A DNA stretch of 64,000 bases, from positions 62,001 through 126,000 of the IMG/VR virus record IMGVR_UViG_3300042473_001265. One strand, written 5' to 3'. This document shows, piece by piece, positions 48,599 to 55,721 of this stretch. The notes beneath the pieces are model-generated. The model made no database searches and was not told the origin of the DNA. It saw only the letters and a list, made by a program, of their open reading frames with translations. This stretch comes from a virus. A program made the translations under genes and the position numbers. Positions within the stretch are counted from its first letter, which is position 1. Each line of letters begins with the position of its first letter.

Positions 48599-48723
48599 CA
48601 TATAAAAACACACTAGCATAGAGTGACGAGCCCGTTTAGCGGCGGGTGTTATGGGTTGCTCGAATGCCATCCTCGGGCGAGGAGCTAGCAAGGCGGTTCG
48701 ACTCCGTAGTGTGTTTCTATATG
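48599..48723 (+). ncRNA. Clamped RNA element H with T-loop
   Basis: CATATAAAAACACACTA/TAGTGTGTTTCTATATG (one A.C), internal CTAGC/GCTAG, GAGC/GCTC and CCTCG/CGAGG helices and a T-loop-like CGG-TTCGACT-CCG beside the 3' clamp strand. Ends at the first base of tRNA-His. Confidence 0.65.
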
Positions 48724-48799
48724 GTGTAGTTAGTGTCAGCGGTCAGCACTACGGATTGTGATTCCGTCAGCATGGATTCGAATTCCATACTATACCCCA
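48723..48799 (+). tRNA. tRNA-His(GTG)
   Basis: G-1:C73 plus GTGTAGT/ACTATAC, anticodon loop TTGTGAT, CCA encoded. Confidence 0.92.
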
Positions 48800-48809
48800 C
48801 AGCAGTTCT

Positions 48810-48884
48810 GGAAGTATAGCACAGCGGTAGTGCAGCAGCTTCATACGCTGCGGGTCAGTAGTTCGAATCTACTTACTTCCACCA
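48810..48884 (+). tRNA. tRNA-Met(CAT), elongator type
   Basis: Acceptor GGAAGTA/TACTTCC fully paired, anticodon stem GCAGC/GCTGC with loop TTCATAC, CCA encoded. Confidence 0.88.
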
Positions 48885-48885
48885 C

Positions 48886-48961
48886 ACCAAGATAGCTCAG
48901 TTGGTAGAGCAGCGGATTGAAAATTCGTGTGTGGGCGGTTCGATCCCGTCTCTTGGTACCA
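48886..48961 (+). tRNA. tRNA-Phe(GAA)
   Basis: Acceptor ACCAAGA/TCTTGGT, anticodon loop TTGAAAA, CCA encoded. Confidence 0.92.
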
Positions 48962-48971
48962 GTTAACATAT

Positions 48972-49047
48972 GCGGCTGTAGCTCAGTTGGTAGAGTACTT
49001 GCTTGCCAAGCAAGACGTCACCGGTTCGAACCCGGTTAGCCGCTCCA
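48972..49047 (+). tRNA. tRNA-Gly(GCC)
   Basis: Acceptor GCGGCTG/TAGCCGC, anticodon loop TTGCCAA, discriminator T, CCA encoded. Confidence 0.93.
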
Positions 49048-49053
49048 TTTTTT

Positions 49054-49128
49054 GCATCCTTAGCTCAGGGGTAGAGCGTCTCCCTTACAAGGAGAGGGTC
49101 CGCGGTTCGAAACCGTGAGGATGTACCA
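49054..49128 (+). tRNA. tRNA-Val(TAC)
   Basis: Acceptor GCATCCT/AGGATGT, anticodon loop CTTACAA, CCA encoded. Confidence 0.92.
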
Positions 49129-49143
49129 ATTTTAAAGGTGTGT

Positions 49144-49293
49144 ATGAAACTATTTGAAGCAACAGTAAGAGTAAACGGTCGAGAGTTCTTGGACAGGGTT
49201 GGTGCCAACGATGCACAAGAAGCTCGTTTGTTACTGCAACAACGGCATGGACCCAGGGCAGTGCCTTACTTGCCAAAAATGATTCCCAGTTAA
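49144..49293 (+). CDS. Small protein between tRNAs
   Basis: 49 residues (MKLFEATVRVNGREFLDRVG.. then AQEARLLLQQRHGPRAVPYLPK). The beta-hairpin plus helix layout resembles many short phage proteins that start MKLFE; not assigned. A weak AAAGG lies upstream. Confidence 0.6.
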   Translation: MKLFEATVRVNGREFLDRVGANDAQEARLLLQQRHGPRAVPYLPKMIPS

Positions 49294-49295
49294 TT

Positions 49296-49369
49296 CTCAG
49301 TATGGTGAAATGGTATCACTCTTGGTTTGGGACCAAGGAGCGTAGGTTCGATTCCTGCTACTGAGACCA
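49296..49369 (+). tRNA. tRNA-Pro(TGG)
   Basis: Acceptor CTCAGTA/TACTGAG, anticodon loop TTTGGGA, CCA encoded. Confidence 0.92.
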
Positions 49370-49390
49370 AATATAAAATAAATAAAAGTT

Positions 49391-49745
49391 AAGACTGTAT
49401 GAAGTAGACAGAAAAGGATTCAAGACGTGGGTTCGACTCCCACCATCTCCACCTAAGTGTATGAGGTATATTTAGGTGGGGATGACCAGGCTATCGATTG
49501 GGTCACAAGTAAAGAAATGGACAGTCCGGCAATGTAGAAGCCGTTAGGGTCGGAGTATTTCGGCCGTAGACACAAAAACCGTAAATGCAAACGCAAATAC
49601 AGGTGAAGTAACTGTTTCAGGTAAGAACGTCAAGTTCTCTGCTCGTACAGCACAACGCCACTCCTTAGCAGTCTAAACACTGCTTTGAGCAACTATGCTT
49701 AGAAACAGAAAATAGTAAATAGGACCTTCGGGTCCTATTTTTTTG
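49391..49745 (+). ncRNA. ssrA: Circularly permuted (two-piece) tmRNA
   Basis: The acceptor piece comes first: AAGACTGTATGAAGTAGACA..., T-arm GTGGG-TTCGACT-CCCAC and CATCTCC-ACC (49444-49453). A 24-nt spacer follows, then the coding piece from 49478 (GGGGATGACCAGG), whose GGGGATG pairs with CATCTCC to rebuild the acceptor stem; in the precursor the helix extends to 13 bp across the spacer. The resume triplet is GCA at 49587 in the context AAATGCAAACGCAAA; the tag begins ANANTGEVTV, runs 29 residues, ends SLAV and stops with TAA at 49674. CCA is not encoded. Ends at the terminator at 49718. Confidence 0.88.
49718..49745 (+). terminator. Terminator of the tmRNA
   Basis: AATAGGACC-TTCG-GGTCCTATT stem followed by a T-run. 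Confidence 0.9.
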
Positions 49746-49772
49746 ACTTATTTGTAATGCGGCATATATAAT
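49743..49772 (+). promoter_or_regulatory. Promoter of the Ala/Lys-rich protein (TTGACT-18-TATAAT)
   Basis: Boxes at 49743 and 49767, beginning in the T-run of the tmRNA terminator. Confidence 0.8.
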
Positions 49773-49834
49773 GTTGTACAACAATCCGTTGTACTGTTAG
49801 ATATATATATTTTTTTAAACAAAAGGACAATTTC

Positions 49835-50077
49835 ATGAAACAACTTATCGCTATTATCGCTGCCGTGGCTGCTGCCACTGCATTTGCCCAGGCTCCTGCT
49901 GCTAAACCAGCTGCACCTTCTAATATTACACCTGCTGCTGCACCTGCGGCTGCACCTGCTGCTGCTGCGCCAGCTGCCAAGAAAGAAGAAGCCAAGCCAG
50001 CTGCTAAACCAGCTGCCAAGAAAGAAGAAGCCAAGCCAGCTGCTAAAAAAGAAGAAGCTAAACCAGCTGCCAAGTAA
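49835..50077 (+). CDS. Secreted Ala/Pro/Lys repeat protein
   Basis: 80 residues. Signal peptide MKQLIAIIAAVAAATAFA, then APAAKPAA and three or four near-exact repeats of KKEEAKPAAK. Burkholderiales genomes encode many such PAKKEEAK-type exported proteins, which supports the host guess. Function unknown, perhaps periplasmic spacer or surface charge. AAAGGA precedes the ATG. Confidence 0.8.
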   Translation: MKQLIAIIAAVAAATAFAQAPAAKPAAPSNITPAAAPAAAPAAAAPAAKKEEAKPAAKPAAKKEEAKPAAKKEEAKPAAK

Positions 50078-50095
50078 AACTGTTGCAGTTCGCTA

Positions 50096-50124
50096 AACCC
50101 GCCCCGGGCGGGTTTTCTTTTGGG
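50096..50124 (+). terminator. Rho-independent terminator
   Basis: AACCCGCC/GGCGGGTT stem then TTCTTTT. Confidence 0.85.
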
Positions 50125-50248
50125 TGTCTGCCGGTCAATTTAGCCAGAAAACCAGTGTAAACTGCTTGTTTTCTAAGTTGTTGCAGTGACCACCAATAAA
50201 TACTTGAGTGGCAATTCTGCCCGTTCATACTTACAAAGGAAATACACA

Positions 50249-51088
50249 ATGAAAAAAGCATTAGTCGCAGTGGCAATTTTGGCTGCATTAGGTACAGCTC
50301 ACGCCCAGTTCAAAATTGGCGGAAAACTTGCATACGACATCAAGCGGGCCGACAACTCATCGACCACCATGTCCCCAATGGACACCAGCAACATCAACTT
50401 CACTGCTACGGAATCCATCGGCAATGGCATCACTGTCAAGGCCTATGCAGAAATTCAACCTGGTGGAAACGGCACTGCCACCGAAGGCAACGACCTGTAT
50501 ATTGATGTTGCAACTCGTGTTGGTTCAGTCAAGGTCGGTCAAGTTGAATCCGCCAATGGTATCATTGGTCTAGGCCTAGGCGATGCACCAGTTATGGGCC
50601 AAGACGGAGTCGTATTGGGCGCCAAATCCAATGTGCAATCCGTCAGCTATACAACACCCACAGTGTCGGGAATTGCATTCAAAGTCAGCAACACTCGAGC
50701 CATCAACAACACCGGCACAAACAAAAACTCATTTGGTGCAACTTACACAGTTGGCCCAATCAGCAGTGCTGTTGACTACAACCAAACTACCGAGCGTGTT
50801 CGTGCCAGCGCCAAAGCCACTGTAAAAGGCATCACAGTTGGTGCGGGTGTCAGCCGCAATGAACTCAATGTTGCCGACTCCTATGTGGTAGGTGCTTCCT
50901 ACACCATGGGTGCTGTGACTGTGGGTGCTGCATATTCCGACGGCAATGGCACTGCCAAAGAAGTTGGTGCTGAGTATGCATTGAGCAAGAGAACTTCGGT
51001 TCAATTGGCAGTGGCACAAGTTAACAGCAATACAACTGCTGCCAACAACACTGACACATATCGTGTTCGTGTATCACACTCGTTCTAA
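50249..51088 (+). CDS. Outer-membrane porin (Burkholderiales type)
   Basis: 279 residues from the ATG at 50249 with AAAGGAAA upstream. Signal peptide MKKALVAVAILAALGTAHAQ, then amphipathic strands (FKIGGKLAYDIKRAD, INFTATESIGNGITVKAYAEIQ, VGSVKVGQVESANGIIGLGLG) ending in YRVRVSHSF with the C-terminal Phe required by BAM. The scheme matches Gram-negative porins, slightly short (about 330-380 is usual). ATAAATA at 50193 may be a late promoter. Its own terminator follows. A phage-encoded porin is rare; it could change host permeability or mask a receptor. Confidence 0.85.
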   Translation: MKKALVAVAILAALGTAHAQFKIGGKLAYDIKRADNSSTTMSPMDTSNINFTATESIGNGITVKAYAEIQPGGNGTATEGNDLYIDVATRVGSVKVGQVESANGIIGLGLGDAPVMGQDGVVLGAKSNVQSVSYTTPTVSGIAFKVSNTRAINNTGTNKNSFGATYTVGPISSAVDYNQTTERVRASAKATVKGITVGAGVSRNELNVADSYVVGASYTMGAVTVGAAYSDGNGTAKEVGAEYALSKRTSVQLAVAQVNSNTTAANNTDTYRVRVSHSF

Positions 51089-51105
51089 TCCAACACGATT
51101 GGACA

Positions 51106-51134
51106 CAAAGGCTACTTCGGTAGCCTTTTTTTTT
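51106..51134 (+). terminator. Terminator of the porin gene
   Basis: AAAGGCTAC-TTCG-GTAGCCTTT then T-run; very similar to the terminator at 42501. Confidence 0.9.
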
Positions 51135-51210
51135 GGCCGTTTGTGTGCAGTCGATATAAATAACATCAGCAACGCCAACAATCTGTTGACGTCGGATCAC
51201 CAATTGACGC

Positions 51211-51240
51211 TTGACATAGCAATGTCTTTACTGTTATAAT
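51211..51240 (+). promoter_or_regulatory. Promoter of the transport operon (TTGACA-18-TATAAT)
   Basis: Boxes at 51211 and 51235. A TATAAATAA late-type box lies at 51154. GACAT-AGCA-ATGTC in the spacer is an inverted repeat and a possible operator. Confidence 0.75.
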
Positions 51241-51308
51241 ATAACAGAACGCCTACCGTAAGTAGAGTTCTTCTACAAGCAATCTCCCTGAATACAGTAA
51301 AACTGCCA

Positions 51309-52445
51309 ATGGTTTATTACAACATCAATGGAATAAGATTTGACAATCCGTTCACGGCGTTCCTGCACGGGTCCATACACGATCCACATACATTTCCAAA
51401 ATTTGATTTTTACGACCATGAGTTTTCTGCCATTGATTGGACCATAGAACCAGCAGAAAGTTTTCAAACACTGTGTGACCGACGAGCACATCAACTGAGA
51501 AACAGATACGACAAACTCATACTGGCGTTCAGCGGCGGCACTGACTCGGTCACTATATACAACACTTTTTTACGCAACAACATACACATAGACGAGATCT
51601 ATATTTGTTACGCACGATCCGGCGTCGACAATTTGATGCCAGAAAAAGCAGTGACCTGGCTGTTGGAAAATCATCCAGACAAGACTACAAAAATCAATAT
51701 AAAATCAATTCATACTCACGACGATATTCTTGGATATGAACAACAACTGTCGTCGGAAGATTACATGGTAAACGATGGAAAAAATCTCAGACATCAGTTG
51801 ATCAAATACTGCCGGCCTGTGCTGCATCAATACAATTTTGATCAATCCTACCACAGTTATAACTATTGCACCATTGTGGGGTTTGAAAAACCGCATTTGA
51901 TTCAGCGCAAAGACGGCTATTACTTTGGATTTTTAGACCGCGTATTTTCTGGGTCATTGAACCGCAGCGACCTAGAGTTCTTTTTTATATCTCCTGACCT
52001 GCCAGCCTTGCATGCCAAACAGTGTCACATGATGTTGAACTATTGTTTACGAACCAACACCACCTTGGCAGAATTAGAAAAACCAGAAAATTACTATTTA
52101 AAATGTGCAGTGCAAGGCCGAGACCCAGATGTGATACCGGGGATCAGTCAAATGGAAAAACAGATCAATGCCGAGCACGACAGTATAGTAAAATCAATTG
52201 ATTTTTCAAAAGAAATCTCTGATCTGGTATTGCACCAATTATCAAAAAATTCCACAAGTCTGCCATTGCTGTCGGGACTACAGCGTCAATCTTCGGCTGT
52301 GAAAAAATACATCGATGGCTGGCATATTTTGCAAACGGACCAGACTCTAAAATCTTACATGGTGCGGATGGGGCTGTTGTCTTCAGATCGACAATCAGTG
52401 CAGTCATATCATGCAGTCAGTTCGCGGGAGTACAAAATTAGATGA
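51309..52445 (+). CDS. PP-loop ATP pyrophosphatase-like protein
   Basis: 378 residues. YDKLILAFSGGTDSVTIYNTFL is the SGG-x-D-S PP-loop shared by asparagine synthetase, QueC, TilS and PAPS reductase. The rest (HQYNFDQSYHSYNYCTIVGFEKPHLI..) resembles the Asn-synthetase-like branch found in phages more than QueC; the QueC zinc Cys quartet is not visible. It adenylates a carboxylate or amide substrate. It overlaps TctA by 4 nt, so it is in one operon with the transporter. Confidence 0.65.
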   Translation: MVYYNINGIRFDNPFTAFLHGSIHDPHTFPKFDFYDHEFSAIDWTIEPAESFQTLCDRRAHQLRNRYDKLILAFSGGTDSVTIYNTFLRNNIHIDEIYICYARSGVDNLMPEKAVTWLLENHPDKTTKINIKSIHTHDDILGYEQQLSSEDYMVNDGKNLRHQLIKYCRPVLHQYNFDQSYHSYNYCTIVGFEKPHLIQRKDGYYFGFLDRVFSGSLNRSDLEFFFISPDLPALHAKQCHMMLNYCLRTNTTLAELEKPENYYLKCAVQGRDPDVIPGISQMEKQINAEHDSIVKSIDFSKEISDLVLHQLSKNSTSLPLLSGLQRQSSAVKKYIDGWHILQTDQTLKSYMVRMGLLSSDRQSVQSYHAVSSREYKIR

Positions 52446-53767
52446 TAGAGTTACTGTATCTATTACCAATCATACTGCTTGGCATAGCCAGCGGCATTGT
52501 GATCGGCGTATTTCCCGGAGTAGGACCTGCATCAGGAATAATGATCTTGTATCCTGTTTTGCTCGGGTTGCCGGTGGTGGATTTGTTTGTATTTTATTCA
52601 GTGATGATGTCTTCAGTGCAGTACTACAGCAGCATACCATCTATTGTGTATGGCATAGCCGGAGAAATCACCAGTGTGCCAGCGGTGCAGTATGGCCATG
52701 ATGAATTCAGGCAAGGGCGTGGTGCAGAACTACTAAGCGCCACGGCCACATCCAGTCTGATAGCATCGGTTGTGGGTGTTGTGATTTTTTATGCAGCCAC
52801 ACAGTACATTGATTTTATGAAGTACTTTATCAACAACACTCCAAGATTGATATTGTTAACTGTGCTTGTTGTGTTGATCAGTGTGGCCAGCAAACAAAAG
52901 ATCCTGGCACTGACATTTGCAATTATAGGACTGACGATTGGACACATTGGGTACGATGTTTTGAGGCGCGAACATTTTTTATCCGCAGCAGATTTTCTGC
53001 CCAGTGGCATTCCGTTTGTACCGGTGTTCATTGGATTTCTAATGTTGCCAGAGTTATTTCATCATGCAAGGCATACCTTATCCGGTGTTGACATCAATTC
53101 GAATGAGTTTGGTATTCGTACTCGGCTAGCAAATTTATTAAAATTTCCACCGGTGCTGTCATCCCTGCGTGGATCCGTGATAGGTGCTGTGATGGGCCTG
53201 GTGCCTATGATAGGAACATCTGTGTCGTCAATGGTTGCAGCAGTGGTGGAAAAAAAGATCAACAACAACAATCAACGAATAGTGGTTTCTGCAGAGGCTG
53301 CCAACAATTCAGCTGCCATCACTGTGTTGATACCATTGATATTTCTAGCATTGCCTATTATTCCATCCGAAGCAGTGATCATGGCCTTGGCCGAACGCAG
53401 CGGATTTGGAATCAACAACAGTTTCAATTTGATAGCATCACTGGCTGGACCATTGATTGTGATACTGTTACTGGTCAATGTGGTCAATTGGTTGGTTGCC
53501 GGAATGTTTTATCAAAGTATGATTTCCCTCTACATTCGGTTGAACAAGATAATTTATCCCATCCTGATTGCAGTAAGCGTGGCAGTGTGTGTTTCAGAAG
53601 GAATGGCCAACCACCAACTGGGTCTGTATCTGTTGTTGACTGCCATGTCGGTATGTGTTGGGGTTTTTGTCAAAGAGTTTTCTGTTCGCGTCGCACTGAT
53701 ATTTGGCATGCTTTTGTCAACGTCAGTATCATCGGAAATTTTCCGATTTGTATTATTCAACTTTTAA
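52442..53767 (+). CDS. TctA-family tricarboxylate transporter membrane subunit
   Basis: 441 residues, about ten hydrophobic segments. GIASGIVIGVFPGVGPASGIMILYPVLLGL is the TctA N-terminal signature, and ITSVPAVQYGHDEFRQGRGAELLSATATSSLIASVVG its second conserved block; the mirrored copy appears near residue 250 (SVIGAVMGLVPMIGTSVSSMVA). Bacterial TctA has about 500 residues. It would import a carboxylate with the binding protein at 53777; no small TctB subunit is seen. Confidence 0.82.
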   Translation: MIELLYLLPIILLGIASGIVIGVFPGVGPASGIMILYPVLLGLPVVDLFVFYSVMMSSVQYYSSIPSIVYGIAGEITSVPAVQYGHDEFRQGRGAELLSATATSSLIASVVGVVIFYAATQYIDFMKYFINNTPRLILLTVLVVLISVASKQKILALTFAIIGLTIGHIGYDVLRREHFLSAADFLPSGIPFVPVFIGFLMLPELFHHARHTLSGVDINSNEFGIRTRLANLLKFPPVLSSLRGSVIGAVMGLVPMIGTSVSSMVAAVVEKKINNNNQRIVVSAEAANNSAAITVLIPLIFLALPIIPSEAVIMALAERSGFGINNSFNLIASLAGPLIVILLLVNVVNWLVAGMFYQSMISLYIRLNKIIYPILIAVSVAVCVSEGMANHQLGLYLLLTAMSVCVGVFVKEFSVRVALIFGMLLSTSVSSEIFRFVLFNF

Positions 53768-53776
53768 GGAGAAATT

Positions 53777-54598
53777 ATGAGTAAATTTTCTAAGTTTTTC
53801 ACAGCAATTGCATTTGCTGTTGCATCTGCTGCCGCAGTGGCCGACACCTATCATTTCAATTACTATTATCCACCCGGTGGCGGCACTGAAGTATGGTCAA
53901 TGCCGGTGATCGAAGGTCTTCGGAACAAGGGCCACACAGTCAAACAAGAATTTTTCAAGTCATGCCATGATGCATTGATCCGGGCAAAAACTCAAGAAAA
54001 TTCATTTGTTGTCATGAGTGGCGGAGATATGCAGGATGCAGCAGGTCTTTGCCCAGCACAAAAAGATTATCCCGCATTTAAATTTGTCACTAATCTGGCC
54101 AGCACAACACACTATCTGTGTACTTCGCCTGCAAAAACAAACATTGCCCTGACAGATCTTACTGGCACACAAAATTATAAAGTGGCCATAACGTCTGGAC
54201 CTGTTACCCTGCCACCGTGGACCAATCTTGTGGCTAATAGTTCCCCAAAACTGAATATTCGTACTATTCCATATGAAGCCAATGCTGCTGCAAGAGCTGC
54301 TGTGATTGCAGGAACTGATGTTGATATGATCTTCATTGCCAATGGTGTTGAAGCTGTGGTCAGTGCCGGCGGTAAATGTATTGCAGCATCCACAGCAAAG
54401 AATCATTATGGTTTGCCATTCCTGGGACAGTTTGCCCCGAGCAAGTACACCAATCACTATGTGACTATAGATCTGTGGGGCATGAGCACAGTGTCCAAGG
54501 ACACAGTGTCCGCATTGACTGAAATTTTAAAATCAACTGCTTTCAAAGAATTCCTGGCCAAAAGACCATCAACAGTGCATCTGGGTCTGGGACAATAA
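53777..54598 (+). CDS. TctC/Bug-type periplasmic solute-binding protein
   Basis: 273 residues. Signal peptide MSKFSKFFTAIAFAVASAAAVA; mature FNYYYPPGGGTEVWSMPVIEGL has the strand and PxGGxxD-like ligand loop of Bug proteins, and YKVAITSGPVTLPPWTNLVAN, IPYEANAAARAAVIAGTDVDMIF the second domain. Slightly shorter than typical (about 300). Located 9 nt after TctA with AAGGAG; a terminator follows. Very common in Burkholderiales, so probably host-derived. Confidence 0.82.
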   Translation: MSKFSKFFTAIAFAVASAAAVADTYHFNYYYPPGGGTEVWSMPVIEGLRNKGHTVKQEFFKSCHDALIRAKTQENSFVVMSGGDMQDAAGLCPAQKDYPAFKFVTNLASTTHYLCTSPAKTNIALTDLTGTQNYKVAITSGPVTLPPWTNLVANSSPKLNIRTIPYEANAAARAAVIAGTDVDMIFIANGVEAVVSAGGKCIAASTAKNHYGLPFLGQFAPSKYTNHYVTIDLWGMSTVSKDTVSALTEILKSTAFKEFLAKRPSTVHLGLGQ

Positions 54599-54608
54599 TT
54601 CTGTATCA

Positions 54609-54643
54609 CAAAATAAATAGGCTCGTTGCAGCCTATTTTTTAT
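54609..54643 (+). terminator. Terminator of the transport operon
   Basis: AATAGGCT-CGTTGC-AGCCTATT stem then T-run. Confidence 0.88.
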
Positions 54644-54656
54644 AAGGAAAACTTCT

Positions 54657-55268
54657 ATGATTGAACAATTAATTTATTATCCTGCCTTGCCTGCAATACC
54701 CGACGGATTGCTGGACACCGCAGATGCGTACAATCGTGACGAATTACTGGGCAGAGCGTTTGATCGTTCTGCTAGTAAAGATGGCGTGTCTATACCAAAC
54801 ACAACTTATTGGCGGCATCCTGTTAGTGAAAAAATCTGTGACTGGGTTAAAGAAAATATTGGTTCGGATTATACAGATCTTGGTATTAGCTTTCATGGAA
54901 AACCGGGCGGCGTTGCACTGCCACACACTGATAAAAGTCGCAACTGGACATTGATGTGGTTACTAGACGAGGGCGGTCAGGCCGTCGACACTGTATACTG
55001 GCAAGAAGGAAATCATCCGGTGATCAGAAACACCCACCCTTCGGGCCCTGATTCATATGATATGAAATGGGCCGCTCCTACTTCATATGACAATCTTAAA
55101 GAAGTTGGCCGAGCACGATTGAAACGCGGCCGTTGGCACTTGCTATGTGCCCAGGCTCTACACTCTGTTGAAGGGTTTACAACAGGTCCACGAAAATCAT
55201 TGCAAATTGGATTTTGGGACAAATCAGAATCAATCAAACGGTTCAAATCAATATCAACTACCATGTAA
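54657..55268 (+). CDS. 2OG-Fe(II) oxygenase-like protein
   Basis: 203 residues, AAGGAAA upstream. ISFHGKPGGVALPHTDKSRNWTLMWLL (H-x-D) and LLCAQALHSVEGFTTGPRKSLQIGFW (distal His, Arg) suggest a jelly-roll Fe(II)/2-oxoglutarate dioxygenase; related to a phage group of unknown substrate. Compare 46270. Confidence 0.65.
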   Translation: MIEQLIYYPALPAIPDGLLDTADAYNRDELLGRAFDRSASKDGVSIPNTTYWRHPVSEKICDWVKENIGSDYTDLGISFHGKPGGVALPHTDKSRNWTLMWLLDEGGQAVDTVYWQEGNHPVIRNTHPSGPDSYDMKWAAPTSYDNLKEVGRARLKRGRWHLLCAQALHSVEGFTTGPRKSLQIGFWDKSESIKRFKSISTTM

Positions 55269-55293
55269 TACACTAGTACTACTTTTTGAGCGG

Positions 55294-55322
55294 TTGACTG
55301 ATATTTGCTCTTTTGCTACAAT
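55294..55322 (+). promoter_or_regulatory. Promoter (TTGACT-17-TACAAT)
   Basis: Boxes at 55294 and 55317, TGC extended, for the gene at 55353. Confidence 0.8.
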
Positions 55323-55352
55323 ATACACATACCGCAACAAAAGGAGTCATTG

Positions 55353-55667
55353 ATGTCATCAGCATTACCCGGCAACGGGCAAGAACAATACAACAAGGAA
55401 TTGCTGTGCAAGGACTGCAAGCATGTACGAGTAGATTGGCTGGCACGTCTGATCAAAGCGTCCAGACAGTTCAGTTGCACTCTGCCTGAAAGTTGGATAC
55501 CACCCGATTACGATCCAGTGATCGGGTTGACCAAAGAAGGATACTTCCAAAGTGCCATAACAATGAGGAGTCCTTGGAATAAAACATGTGGCGCGGCTGC
55601 AACAAAATGGTTGCCACGCAAAAAAAAGCACTTGTTTTTAATGTTGCGAAAAGTTCACACCAATTGA
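55353..55667 (+). CDS. Small four-cysteine protein
   Basis: 104 residues from the ATG at 55353 (AAGGAG). LLCKDCKHVR plus SCTLPE and KTCGAAATKW give Cys spaced as in a small zinc ribbon/treble-clef domain. A recurrent phage and bacterial family of unknown function. The C-terminal tail is basic (RKKKHLFLMLRK). Confidence 0.65.
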   Translation: MSSALPGNGQEQYNKELLCKDCKHVRVDWLARLIKASRQFSCTLPESWIPPDYDPVIGLTKEGYFQSAITMRSPWNKTCGAAATKWLPRKKKHLFLMLRKVHTN

Positions 55668-55692
55668 CAGCAAACACATTTCTTGTTATAAT
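55663..55692 (+). promoter_or_regulatory. Promoter of the MoxR gene (TTGACA-18-TATAAT)
   Basis: Boxes at 55663 and 55687; overlaps the previous stop. Confidence 0.82.
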
Positions 55693-55721
55693 AAACGCAT
55701 TAACCACTTAAAAGGATTTTC

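Noticed and set aside
38604-49830. CRISPR array
   Set aside because: Repeated clamp sequences are inverted and spaced irregularly with unrelated lengths; there are no direct repeats with uniform spacers and no cas genes.
51309-52445. QueC to complete the 7-deazaguanine pathway
   Set aside because: The SGGTDS PP-loop is shared, but the protein is much longer than QueC, lacks the visible zinc Cys quartet and is in an operon with a transporter.
49835-54598. Host DNA contamination (assembly chimera) for the porin and transporter genes
   Set aside because: Promoter style, tight gene packing, terminators and flanking phage genes continue across the region without a break; read mapping would be decisive.
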